NCBI GenBank assembly: GCA_033439265.1
Contig: JAVTVX010000001.1
Span: forward strand, 13,658,608 to 13,722,607
DNA from: Dillenia suffruticosa
Taxonomy: Eukaryota; Streptophyta; Magnoliopsida; Dilleniales; Dilleniaceae
Direction of reading: 5' to 3'
DNA: 64,000 nucleotides
The notes under the pieces are model-generated. The model ran no database searches. It had not been told where the DNA came from and saw only the letters and a list, made by a program, of their open reading frames with translations. The translations under genes and the position numbers were made by a program. Below are positions 35,735 to 47,300 of this stretch, one piece after another. The stretch's first letter is position 1. Each line of letters begins with the position of its first letter.

Positions 35735-36515
35735 TCATGGGGGCAACCATGTGAAAAGACACTCTCTTTCAGAGAAAAAAAAAGTCTTTTTCTGATTTGT
35801 TTGCTAAGGTTTCGGATGCTGATGCTCCTAAACTCCTGATTAATACTTCTCCATCAGCACATAAAGGTGATTTGGCCATCATATTTCAACTTATTGATTT
35901 GGATTTTTTGCCACCCCTTTTCAGTTTTGCTCTTATGAGGTAGTTCTCTAAAGGGCGACCAAAAGTGGAAGATCTGAGAAAATTTTTTCTATCCCTCGAT
36001 TTGAAGGATACCTTTTTCTGTGGGTTTGCTTGATAATAGACATAGAATTTTCAATGAAATACAAATAGACTTTGATCGTATTTGGGTCTTGTATATCTTC
36101 AGGTGCACAATGAGGGTTTTCGCTGGTTGGCATATCTTTGGGTGCACGATTAGGGTTTTTCGCTGGTCCAGGTCTTTCCACGATGGTCATAAATCGTCCC
36201 TTGCATCGGCTTGGTTTTCGTTACCCAAGTTACCTTTACATCTTTACAATTAGCAATGTTCTTTTTTTTTTGGGGGGGGGGAAGGTCTTTGATCCTTTAT
36301 GCTATAACTATTAATTTCACACGCCCTAGTGTGGCTAGGGTTTGTATCGAAATTGATCCATTGATAGACTTAGAAAGCCTCCCCAAATATTGTATCAAAT
36401 GCTTTCATCAAGGTCACAATGAAGTTGCATATAGGGTTAGACATCTGAAGTTGCCTACCCTCAAACAGATGCCGCCTCCTTCCAATTTTGTAGAGAGAAT
36501 GAGTTTCGTGTAAAG
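35735..36515 (+). pseudogene. DUF4283/zinc-knuckle gag-like pseudogene (LINE ORF1-type)
   Basis: Across shifting frames the plus strand reads KVSDADAPKLLINTSPSAHK, FSKGRPKVEDLRKFFLSLDL, GLLDNRHRIFNEIQIDFDRI, RVFRWSRSFHDG, SSLASAWFSLPKLPLHLYN, TRPSVARVCIEIDPLIDLES and LPKYCIKCFHQGHNE. This is the order of the plant DUF4283 domain followed by its CCHC zinc knuckle, found in LINE-associated ORF1 proteins and many decayed copies. It has stops and at least two frame shifts, a small internal duplication around 36095-36165 (CTTCAGGTGCACAATGAGGG against CTTTGGGTGCACGATTAGGG), and a T8/G10 run (36262-36281) inside the domain. The fourth zinc ligand position is Tyr. It is non-functional. Confidence 0.8.
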
Positions 36516-36965
36516 AAAGATAACCAACCCTCAAGAATTCAGACCGAAGAAATCTGTTACTTTTTCTTTTGCAAGCACTGTTTCACTACCTACATATGTG
36601 AAATAAGGTTAAATCTCTATTTTTGGAAGAGGTGTTTCTAAATCTTCATATGCAGCTTTTGCTTCCAAATTGCTAAATAAAGTACTTGTTTCTAAATTCT
36701 CTTGGGGCCGACAATGGTACTAAATCTTTGAAGACGGCTTGATCTCTGAAACTATGATAAAAAACTCTGTTGTTAATACTCATCTATGAATTTAAATGCA
36801 GAGGCTGAGGAGGAGTCATTGGTTGCATGGTGCTTGGACTTTTACTTGGGTATGTGTACGTTTTTTATGAATAATATGAATTAGAAGTGGTTTTTATGTA
36901 TTTCTATTTTTTCTTGTAGTTATTTGTCTTGCAATTATTGCTTTTGATTTATGGTTTATGTATCC

Positions 36966-37248
36966 ATGTGATTATTTATTGAGATGCATTCATAAAATTT
37001 CTATAAAGGCAAGCTAGGAGAAATCAAGACCGACTCATAAGAGCAAACTAATCCTTCGTAGAAAATATTTTCTTTTCTCCATATTAGTTGAGATTATGGT
37101 GTTATCGAAGAGATTCATTGATCCAATAAACAAGGTTTAAATATGACATTCGAAGGGATTTAGGTTCGGGTCAAACATTTGTAGAACAATGTTAAATACA
37201 ATTTGATTTTTGCTATTTATATTTAAATATTATGAAATTAAAATGCTA
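36966..37248. repeat. Direct repeat, copy 2, flanking the DUF4283 pseudogene region
   Basis: This is the partner of 33383-33706, about 3.6 kb downstream in the same orientation, with substitutions and small deletions. The pair brackets the MITE and the DUF4283 pseudogene. Confidence 0.8.
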
Positions 37249-38466
37249 ATTTCCATCGACTATGGAAATATACAAATATATAAAGTTAACAGGTTCTTCC
37301 ATTATTCGTTGATTCTTAATGGTAAAGTGATAAAGAGTTTTTAAAATTTTTTATTTAAAAAAATTGAGTATGAAAATAAGTTAAAAATTACAATTTTAAG
37401 CTCTTATCCTTTATTTTCATATCATTTTTTGGGGTACAAAACAAATGCTTAAAAACTTTTGTGAAATTGTGATTCTGACACCTAATATATGTATATAGCT
37501 GACATATAATATAGTGCAGACATTGCAGCAGCCTTGGATCCCTTCTAGGGACTTTATTCTCTAAAACCCAGGTTGGGATATATATAACCAGGATCATTTC
37601 ATGGAGATCCACCCAATATGAACTAGCAAATACTTGAAGCTTAAGAGTAAGACCATCAAACTGAAGGATAATAAGCCAAAAGGGTAAGTTTGTTTTTGAT
37701 TAAATCAATTGGAGAGTAGTTGACCAACAGAGAGTTGATATAGTGAAAACAACGCTACATCTCTTAATCAAAATTCATATTTAACTTTTGAGAATCGGAA
37801 AAAATTATATTGGCAAAACTCATCTATGAAGGGTCTAACAGTAGGCTGAATTGAATTAGTCGGTATATAATTTTGAATATCGGTTGGTTAAGTAAAAAAA
37901 AATGGAGAGTGGTTGTTGTTGAGTAGCTACTTCAATTAATTAACACATTAATCATTGTTACCAACATAATTTGCTTGGAGATCACTAGCCGTTTTCTATT
38001 TCTATTTTTCCTTTTTCTTTTTAGTGTCAAAGAATGTGTTAAATGGGAAGGCCTGTGCACAACCATGGTAAAGCAAACATGGAATGAGGAAGAAAAGGAG
38101 TAGTTGCTCATGTCGCAGTGTTTTACTAACAATGAATACCCACCATACACCTCCCCAATTAACACTCAAAAAATCGTTTACTGTTTCTTTTTTTCCTATT
38201 TCTCTCATGCTTATTTTACCTTCACCAGTGAGTGCTAAAGCAGAAAGCAAAAGAGAGAACATCTCATAGTGGAGGGGTGAGGCAAGGAAAATGATTGTAC
38301 CGTAGCCATCCTTATGGATCCATCCACCTTTTCCCCAACCTAAAAATCCCACCACCCGACCCCACATCTCCAAAAGAATCTAAAACACCCCTCCAAACCC
38401 TCTTTTTCTATTCAATGCACAAACAACCATAATCATATACACTGATATATACCACATTCATTGATT

Positions 38467-38470
<4 letters not shown>

Positions 38471-38498
<28 letters not shown>
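38471..38498. repeat. (CT)n microsatellite in the leader region
   Basis: About 14 CT units precede TGTGCAGGTTGTC. CT runs are common in plant 5' leaders and could also act as a pyrimidine tract for the adjacent GCAG acceptor-like site. Confidence 0.9.
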
Positions 38499-38502
<4 letters not shown>

Positions 38503-38576
38503 AGGTTGTCATGGTATTGTTTTATAAAGAGAGGGTTTGAGAGATCATTGGTTTTTAGTACTCCTGGCGAACTCAG

Positions 38577-39485
38577 TGCAGAATAAGTGCACCGCTCTAG
38601 TGCGCACATGCTATGCACCGCAAAAGAGTTACAACAATGGTGAGGAGAGAAATAGAAGCATCACCACCGTCAATAACAGCAACAATGTTAAGAATAAGAG
38701 GCTTGTTGTGGAAAGTAAAGATGGGGTCATACAAGGACTTAGTAGCAATCATGAAATGCATGATCAAGGTAAGAGAGACATTACAAGAAATAGTGGGCCA
38801 AATGGGCTTCTTGTTGATCCCACACCTCTCAAGAGTAATCTCAAGAAAACTGCACTTGTGGTAGATCAGGAACAGCAACAAAGGGCACAGAGGAAAGTTA
38901 GTTGGCCTGATGCTCATGGCAAGGACATTGCTCATGTTCAAGAGTTTGAGCCAAGGTAAAGCCCCCAAAATTTTTTCTTTCTTTTTCACATTTTCAGGTT
39001 CAAAATAATTGAACCACATCTACCAGCAGAATTTGATCTCGCCTCGAGCCACTCTATACCTATGAAACCTCTCTCCACATGATGATCTCTCTCTCTCTCT
39101 TTCTCTCTCTTCCTTGTTTGATTAATTAATCCAATGATATTAGAAATTTAATAGAGTAGAAGAAAAATGACACTAGATATCTCAATCTTCGTTGCTTGAA
39201 AACAATGGCAGGGGATGAATTAGGTTAAATGAATTGAAAAGGAAAGTAAATAGGGACTGTTTGAAAGGGATAAAAAGGAAATAAAGTTCTTCTTTAGCAC
39301 ATAAAATGTGCACAAAAGGGGAAGAAAATGACTAGATTTGACTAATATGAATATGTTTCATAGGTTGAAGTAACTTACATCTCTTTAGTAGTATTTCACT
39401 TTTCCACCTCTCTCAATGTTGCAGTGTCTTGGAGGATGAAGAACTAGGAGGAGTAAGAAACTCTTGTGTATGTACAATTCAATAA
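38577..39485 (+). CDS. Small uncharacterised conserved plant protein with a KVSWPDAHGKDIAHVQEFEPS box and a CTIQ end
   Basis: Two exons are clear: one ending at 38955 and one at 39425-39485. The junction makes EFEPS-VLEDEELGG and closes at TAA 39483-39485. The protein (about 145 residues) is hydrophilic, with LKSNLKKTAL then RKVSWPDAHGKDIAHVQEFEP before the junction and a C-terminus SCVCTIQ. I recognise this as a plant-only family of unknown function in which the WPDxxG-type box and a Cys-rich end are conserved. The last four residues, C-T-I-Q, fit a farnesylation box and the Cys two before could be acylated, so membrane anchoring is a reasonable inference. The start is unresolved: no ATG precedes QNKCTALVRTCY in frame, and an in-frame TAA lies at 38525. 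An acceptor CTCAG|TGCAG at 38575/38577 would create ATG-CAG if the upstream exon ended in A. The coordinate given assumes that. Confidence 0.7.
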
Positions 39486-41320
39486 AATTGAGCATGTAAA
39501 GGTAACAGATTCCCCTATATCTCAGTTCTGAAAATTTTCTTTCTAAGCTAATGCTGCTTCACACAGACATTTTGGGGTTACACACATCTAAATAGAATTT
39601 CTCACATACAAAAGATCCTATGCCACATTCATACTTTGAACACATTGGTTGATCAGAGCAAACATAAGCATCGCCCGGTTCACCATTACTTGACTGGGAA
39701 AACGTATGACAGTAGATTCTATGCTCATCTGGGCACCAAAAATCATTTGTCAAGACTCATTGGTATTTATACATAGCAGATATGTTCTGTTCTTCTTGAT
39801 AAACGATACTGTACAAAGAAGAACATAGATCAACCATTGAAAAATGCATACATTTTGATGGAGAGGGTGTTCTGAGACACTATCTATCACGTCAAATGAT
39901 CAACAGCTCATGACATTCAAATGTAGAAGAAGAGGATGTTTTTCCTGAATACCCTTTTAAGCTAGATGATTTTTATCCATACTGGTGCCCTGGGAGCTCG
40001 TATTCAATATACCCAGAATTATGATTTATAAGCGCAAATGTGTAACTCGAATGGTATCTGTCATTCCACCATGAATTGTTTCCTATATATAAATTCTTGA
40101 GTGTTTCTTCATGATTTGCTTTAGCCTTTTATCGTCCAATTAAGTATTGGCTTTCGCTCTCACTCTCTTGCCGCTTGCAGGTGGGTATTTCTTTCAGGCA
40201 TTTGCGCTGCCCCGACATTTAGACAATTTTTCATTCAACCAATTTGCAGAACTCTAAAGATGTATGCCTTTTTATAAATGAAATTAACACATGAAGGATG
40301 ACAATGACGTAGCTTTCCAGCTAATCCCCTTCCTTCTTCCTTCGTTCTTTGTCTCCTCGTCCTTAACTTTGCAGTCAGCAATGTCTATTGGGTTAATTGA
40401 TATCTCTTGTTGTTCACCACATCAAATTTAAAGAAAAATCCCATTAAATTTCTTTGAAATTACTTTTCTGCAATTAAAGCCTAGGCAGGTAAGTCAGCAA
40501 AAAGGTTCAAAACATAGAAAAGTGCTACCAAAGTACTACCAAGAATAGAATTAGTAGTTGCTCAACCCTTGAACAATAAAAGAAGGTTAACCCGTCTAAA
40601 TACTGTCTTTCTAAACTTCACATACTGGGATGCTTCTTGCACCGGGTGACATTTATAAAGGATCAAAGAATTAAACACGTAAAATTTGAGAGAATCTCAA
40701 ACAAATAAAGTGAGAAATATACTACAAGTAAAACATAAAAAAAAATGGAGCTTGCATAGGGTTATTGTTCTTCGATTACATTTTAAGCTAGTATTTAGAG
40801 CCACGCCTGGGTGAGCAAGCTAACATGACAGCCCTAAAACTCTCTCCTCCACAGAACCAAACTCAAGAAAGGAGAAAAGAAGAGCATAAAAACCGAAATG
40901 CAAAAATGCAGGATATAACCGGGTTCCACCTATAATCCATAAATAAATAAAATAAATCACCCACTTCATCTATATAAGCAACACTCGAAAGAAGTCAGTT
41001 GCAAGCACAAAAGTGAATCAAGTAATGCATGGTGTAAACATTACCACAGTCGTTCTGTATGGTTTGCAGGCATTAGCAAGAATTACAACCGCATCTCCAT
41101 CCCCCCCCTCCACCCCAACAATCTCCATTTCACCCCCCTCCACCCCAACAATGATATACCATATATTTACGGAAAGATCTCTGACGTTAAACTAACACCT
41201 TGATTCTCTATTTCTTTCTTACACTTTACCGGATTGTGGAACTCAAAATTCATAGCAGTTAACCTTGTTGAGCAGTACGCTGTTTTCTTCTACAGAATCC
41301 CCAAGCGCTTGACATAGACA
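39486..41320. other. Intergenic region between two convergent genes
   Basis: This should contain the 3' ends of the small plus-strand gene and the minus-strand ankyrin gene. Two short open frames exist: a Cys-rich 64-codon minus-strand frame with no ATG (39559-39753), and 41013-41195 on the plus strand with duplicated CCCCTCCACCCCAACAAT units. Neither has other support. A TATATAAG-like box occurs near 40973. Confidence 0.4.
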
Positions 41321-44300
41321 TCAATGGTTTTGACTTCTTGTTCTCCTCGATTTGTTCTTTTCTTGCATCTTCCTTTTTTTAGCTTCGGCAGTAATCCACG
41401 TATACTCTGCAGGGATTGCAAATGGGTCTTGAAGATTTTCAATTCTGCTGCTTGAGCCAACCGCAGAAAAGGAAGGGCGTTGGTAAGGAGCTTTGATCCA
41501 TTGAAACCAAGAACTTGAAGACTGAGCTTTTGAAGGGCTCTCTCGACCTGTGGGACTTGAAGGTGGTGTGGCAAATTCATCCAGTGGCTGTAGTTCTTCA
41601 AATTTTGTGAAAGTAACTAACACCCTAATTGTAGGAACCACTGGAATGGCAATCTGGAGGTCGACCAAACAAAAGCATTTAGCACAGTGGACCCAACAAT
41701 ATGAATAGATGCACAGTTCGTTTATTTATCTATTTGTTCATTCTTTTTTTTTTCTTGGATAGAAGATGCACAGTTGTTCATTTCTCATTAAGTGCAGAAT
41801 TAAAGAAACACCCCTCCCCCCCCCCCCCAAAAAGGGTGTGGCATCCAGTTATATGGAGCACAACACCAAGGTACTCTGGATACACTGAGGTATTACTAAA
41901 TTAGGATCAGGACATTGCAGAGGCTAAACAAATATCAAGAACAATTTTAGCAGCAGAAGATGTGGTCTGATTTTACAAGTGAAAAATACCATAAAAATCT
42001 TCAATCAGGTCATATTCTAAACTCAAAGTTAGTTACAAGCTTCACGGAGAAAGGAAGATATTACATTTCTAGAAGTTCCCAAATAACCTTGAAATGACTG
42101 GTAAAAAGAACTCGAACTCCTTAAAAAAACTAAATAAACAAAATTATTGGTCTCAGCAGCTTGCTGTAATGCAAGAATATATTATGCGGTCTACCTTGTG
42201 GTATTCAACAATTACAACCCCTTCTCTAGGGGAAGCAAGGAAGTGAATCAGCCAAACATAGGTGGGACAAAGAAGGAACTGATTAGTGTGATTGCGAAAA
42301 TGAGCTCCAGAATTTTGATTGACTTCATTATAGATAATGAATTAATTCCTCTTGACTCTCATAGCCAGCCAAAAAGTACAAAGGCTGTACTAGCCTCATG
42401 TGCCAAAATGAAACTCACACCACATGCAATCTATTGACGAGTGGAAAGCAACACAATACTAGAGGTTAACATACCAGACAACCACAGGAGTTTCTATGGA
42501 GCCTAGATAAGGTTAGTCATAGATCCTTTGCAAAATTATATGGAACATTTGATAATACAGTTTATATGCCCATCAACATATGTCCTGTTGTGCTGACACA
42601 AACAACACATCTGTCAGGCAATCTGTGTACATAGCTGGGACATGATCCTTGGCATTGTCTACTGCAGCCAGGCTTGTCCAATCATTTCCCTCCTTTGAAC
42701 ATCAATCTAATCCTAACAGAGTATTTGCTATCATGAGACCAACCACTTAGAAGTCTAAGCACAAAATGATAAATCTTCTGTTAATGAAAGCCCCCTTTAT
42801 TTTTGGGAATTGGAAAAATGGAATTTTATTAGAGAAACAAAAGGGGATGCAGCAAGTAATATGTGCCAATCGTGCTGAATGTTCCAGAGAGAAATCATCC
42901 TCATGCTTTCTTTGGAGTTTTGGGGAGACAAGGGTTCATCAAGGAGAGCAGAGGATGAAATGCCAATTTGCAGGTTTCAATTTTTGTCAAAGGCAAAGAG
43001 AGTGACCTCCTCCCACCAAACCCCCACCTCCCCCCCCCCAAAAAAAAAGAAAGAAAAATAAATAAATAAATGATCAAAATTCAAACAAAAGAAAAGGCAG
43101 AAGGCACAAGAGTTGTTGGGATCTCCTTCTCCCTCTTCCCTCCTCTCTCAGTTATACTCTCTAACCTGTTCAGGGATTACATCTCCTCTCCTTGATCTCA
43201 TTCTCTTCTTCATGCCAACCCCTTTGGATTAAACACCACAGAGACCTAGAGAGGCAAAGAAGACAATTGCATTCCCAACACCTATCACAAGCACTTCTGG
43301 TCAAAGAACCTCGACTTGCTTTCCATCAAATAGCATCAAATTATCAAGAATCACACATGTAACTTCTATCCCCTTGGCCTCCCTTTCCATTTGCCTAACT
43401 CCTGCATTTAGGTTTAACACCTTTTATCTTTTTTCCTTTTTTCTTTCTTTTTTTTGGGGGCGAGGGGGAGGAGGCATAGCTGCTACTGCTCACCTGAAAC
43501 CATAAAAAAGCTGCTGTCTAGCAATTTAAGAGAAGGATGCCACAATGAGGAAACAACCCTGTTTGGCCTCTTACTTGTAACAAATGCTTGGTGACCACAT
43601 GCCCTGAATAGTATCTGGCCTTTGTTGCTAAACCATCATGGATTGCAAGATCACCTCTAGACAATGTTCATTAGCCTCATCAAAATATTCTAGATTCAAT
43701 GGAAACTTCCAAGTTCTCATCATGTAAGCAGTCACTAATTGAGCTCAGCTGACTCTTTGCTAACCCTTCACCTTTAGCTTCCTCTCGAGTCCTATGATCT
43801 CTATGACAAATAGCAACCTCAAGTGTCAATATTGGACTTCAAATCTATGCACCAATTGGATTTCTAGGGATTGGAAAACATCTGTATACTAGCTTTTTTC
43901 CCATGATGACTCATCTCATTAGTCTCTAATATAGAACTCAACACTACCAAAAGCTATCATATTGTGCTAATCCAAGCTCCTACACCAATATATAATGTAG
44001 AACAATACAAGTACAGTATGATGACAGGTCATATGTGCAAGTTATAAATGATGTACACAAAAACTTGATAAGTAGATTTTATCTAGTGTAGCAAGTATAT
44101 AACAATGAAAGGGCCGGTCAAGGATAAGTGTAAGGTTTGTGGAACTTTAAAACCTAAAGAATATCACAAGATAGCTCTGAAACCAGATTGCAGTAACTAA
44201 GTAGTTTATCCATGAAGAATGACAATCAAATTAACCAAGAATTCGTTTGAAGTGCAAGAAGATTAAATTATATTTGCACAAAACTAACATAGTTGCAAGC

Positions 44301-47300
44301 ACAAACTAAAAACCAAGCATATCTGGTAAAATCAATAAGAATCCTTAAAATAGAAAGATAAAAAGGAATTAGAACAACATGGAACTTATCAAAAAGGAAA
44401 AATAAAAAATAAAAAAGGAACTTGGATCCAAACAAGCAAAAAGTAAGGCAGCTTAAGACTAGATAGAATGAAAAAGAAAAGACAAGAATTACAATACAAT
44501 AGAATGTTGGAGAAATGTAATGCTATTGCGACGAAAGTGGTTAAACTTTGATGATGAAGATTAGGAGAAATGAGATGCAACAGAAATCGACAGTGAACTA
44601 AATACTTTTAAAATTGGTGGTTGTATTGACAAGATCTTCACACAACAAGTACATTAGCAATCTCTTAATCAACTTAAAAGCAAGGTATTGATGATACAAC
44701 ACATAAAAAAATAGTATCAAAAAAGATAAAAATAAAAAGTAAGACAATCTTTCAACAGGTAAAATACAATTCCTAGAAGCAGACCATGGCAAACAAATAA
44801 CTCGCTAGATATCATGAAAAACTCTGATGATCATCTGATTGGTAAATGTACATGTCAAAATCATCACAATCTCTATCAAAGTGACCCTACATGAAGCCTG
44901 ACTAGTGTCTACCTTTACATGGAACTAGAATAATGCCTGCAACCCTACAAAAAAAAAATGATGAAAAGATACAACATTTCTTCAAATTGGCAGATTGGGG
45001 GGGGGGGGGCAACAACTAATGTTCTAAAGTGAAGCATGTCACATTGGTGACCATGGGCTAGGTTGCACCCATTGACAATGGCACTTATACTGGCGCTAAA
45101 ATCAACAGCCAGAAGACCAGGCCTAGGCCCATCACATTCAAATTAGGGCTAGTCCAGTCCCTCCTTGGGCCATCCTAGGAAGGAAACCACCAACAAAGAC
45201 TTTTTGCTGAATTGCACCATATGTTTTACGAAAAATTCCAGATTCTCCAAGTTGACCAGAATAAAATGTACACTCAATAGTAAATATGCTTATGAAAACT
45301 GCACTAGTTGGAAGGTGCCACGCCATAGTAGGGATAAAATTAGTGGTCGTACTATTGTGACCAGCTGGGCAACCTTTGATTAAAACATTTATGAACCACC
45401 CAAAACTTTTAGAATGGACTTGCATATCCAGCAGTCAAACTTGGCATCATTTGAGTCCCAAACACATTTGTAGAGCAGTGTATGCTCAACATGCCATCAG
45501 TTGAATCCTGAGAACCTAGGTCATCAAAGTTTAAAACCTTAGCAGCTGCTCCAGGAAAAATTTCGATCTAAAAGACTACCCCCACAACATATTCTTTTTC
45601 TGTTAGGCATTGCATCCCAACCTAAACTGTTCCAGGCTTGACCTAAGTACCTTGCTTTGGGCTCTCTCAAGAAACAAGAATACAAAATGCCCTCCTCAGA
45701 ATTATGACAAGTCGATGCTTGCCATGGCCACTCCTACAAGTCGGTATTGACTTCTCCACAGGATAGATTACGATTCAACCCTAAGAGGGATCATTAGTGG
45801 CAACATAGGACTCAATAGTCTGGTCAGAAAAGAAGCTTCAGCCTTCATGCTTATCCTTAGTCACACAATCACATCAAAAATTGAAATGCAAGTTTTTGCT
45901 CATATCTAGATCACTAGCAACAAAAATAGATGCTAGAAGATGGTGCCAAAGCAGTCATTAACCGGTACCCATTACTTTTCCAAAGAAACATGCTCAGATA
46001 ATACAGGGTTCTTTTAAAACAAGAACTTTTCATTTTTCCACCACTTATGCTTTCCCTAATTTAATAACATCGAATTGCCCCTGAAGATAACTAGTGCACA
46101 GAAAAAATAGGCTCGGTGTTGCTGTTAAAGTCTAAGATAAGGCTAGTCAAATACCGCCATATTTCTCTTCCATCTAACCAAGATACAACTAGAAGGATTG
46201 ATCAAAAGATTCCGTTTTCTCCAAGTTAAACAACACTCCATGCTCTCCAAAACTAGACTTCAGAATTTGTTCAAATGGTATGTGCCTAAACTATCTTTCA
46301 CGATGAATATGGCAAGGTCCTATGAGTTCAGGTTCAAAGGAAATGCAATGCAAATGATCAAATCATTTTCGAATTACTTTGATAAAGTAGATATCTGCTG
46401 ACCGCTAAAATACCTCTTTTGGAGGATCTCTTGGGTTAAGATTTTGCACCCTCAAGGCAAACTCCTTACGAATAGAACCTAGATGCTCCACAGGAATAGT
46501 ATAGACCAAGCTGACACCATTCTACTAATCTTAAGTTGTGAGGAAGGATGAGATTTTTAAGAAACCAGTGCGGGGCTTATGAGCTGCTTCTACCTCTTGT
46601 ATGTTAAAATCTTCGATCAGGTTCACATATTATCCTCTTCATTTACCCATTGGAGAAACTAGATATACCTAGTTTTTGCAAGAAATTAATCCCAATGCCA
46701 CAATCTTAATCAGTACCTTCAAAGCTGGTTAAATATTTTTTTTCTTTACTAATTATTGTTTAATGGTTATAAAGATTAATATGATGTATTCTCCAGCCCT
46801 TCGGTACAACTACAAAATTCTAGCTACAATCACTAACAATTTGGATTCTTTCATTATAAAGCACGCTATTCTACCACCATGGGGCCTCTCAAAATGTCTA
46901 CCCAGCTAAAGACCTCCTACCCCTCCTCCAATACCTCCTCCGCAACCACCCCCCCCCCCAAAACCAAAAAAAAAAGGCGCAAAAGCAACATAAAACTTGA
47001 AGGATAGTGATTTTCAATTAACATAACACTGAAAGAAATTGTTAAAAATGGGATGTATAAGTGCATTCTTTCTAATGCAACACCATACTTCTGTGTCTTG
47101 TTCACTATTTTCACTTTTATGAAATTCAGCAATATAAGCATAGTGGGTTAGAAAATAAGTGAGACCGGAAAGGCACAAAAGCCCATGGAAATGTCTTAAT
47201 AAATGTCACCAGATGCAATGAAGTAAGGGTGGCCAGGATGCATATAATTTCATTGCTACATTAATTACTCTTGCATTTGAAAAGAAAATTTTATGAAACC

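Larger units (their letters stand above)
36516..38536. other. Intergenic region before the small plus-strand gene
   Basis: This holds the second direct repeat and AT-rich DNA, then from about 38000 the likely promoter and leader of the gene at 38577, including a CT microsatellite. No other coding sequence is supported. Confidence 0.5.

Noticed and set aside
33383-37248. Calling the direct repeats LTRs of a complete retrotransposon
   Set aside because: No TG..CA ends, primer site or target duplication were found at their edges.
39559-39753. Cys-rich 64-codon minus-strand frame (seven Cys) after the small gene
   Set aside because: It has no ATG (it opens at TTG just after a stop), no signal peptide, no splice support, and lies antisense in the likely 3' untranslated region.
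46198-46401. 67-codon plus-strand frame inside the ankyrin-gene intron
   Set aside because: No recognisable domain, no splice or start context, and similar chance frames occur throughout the intron.
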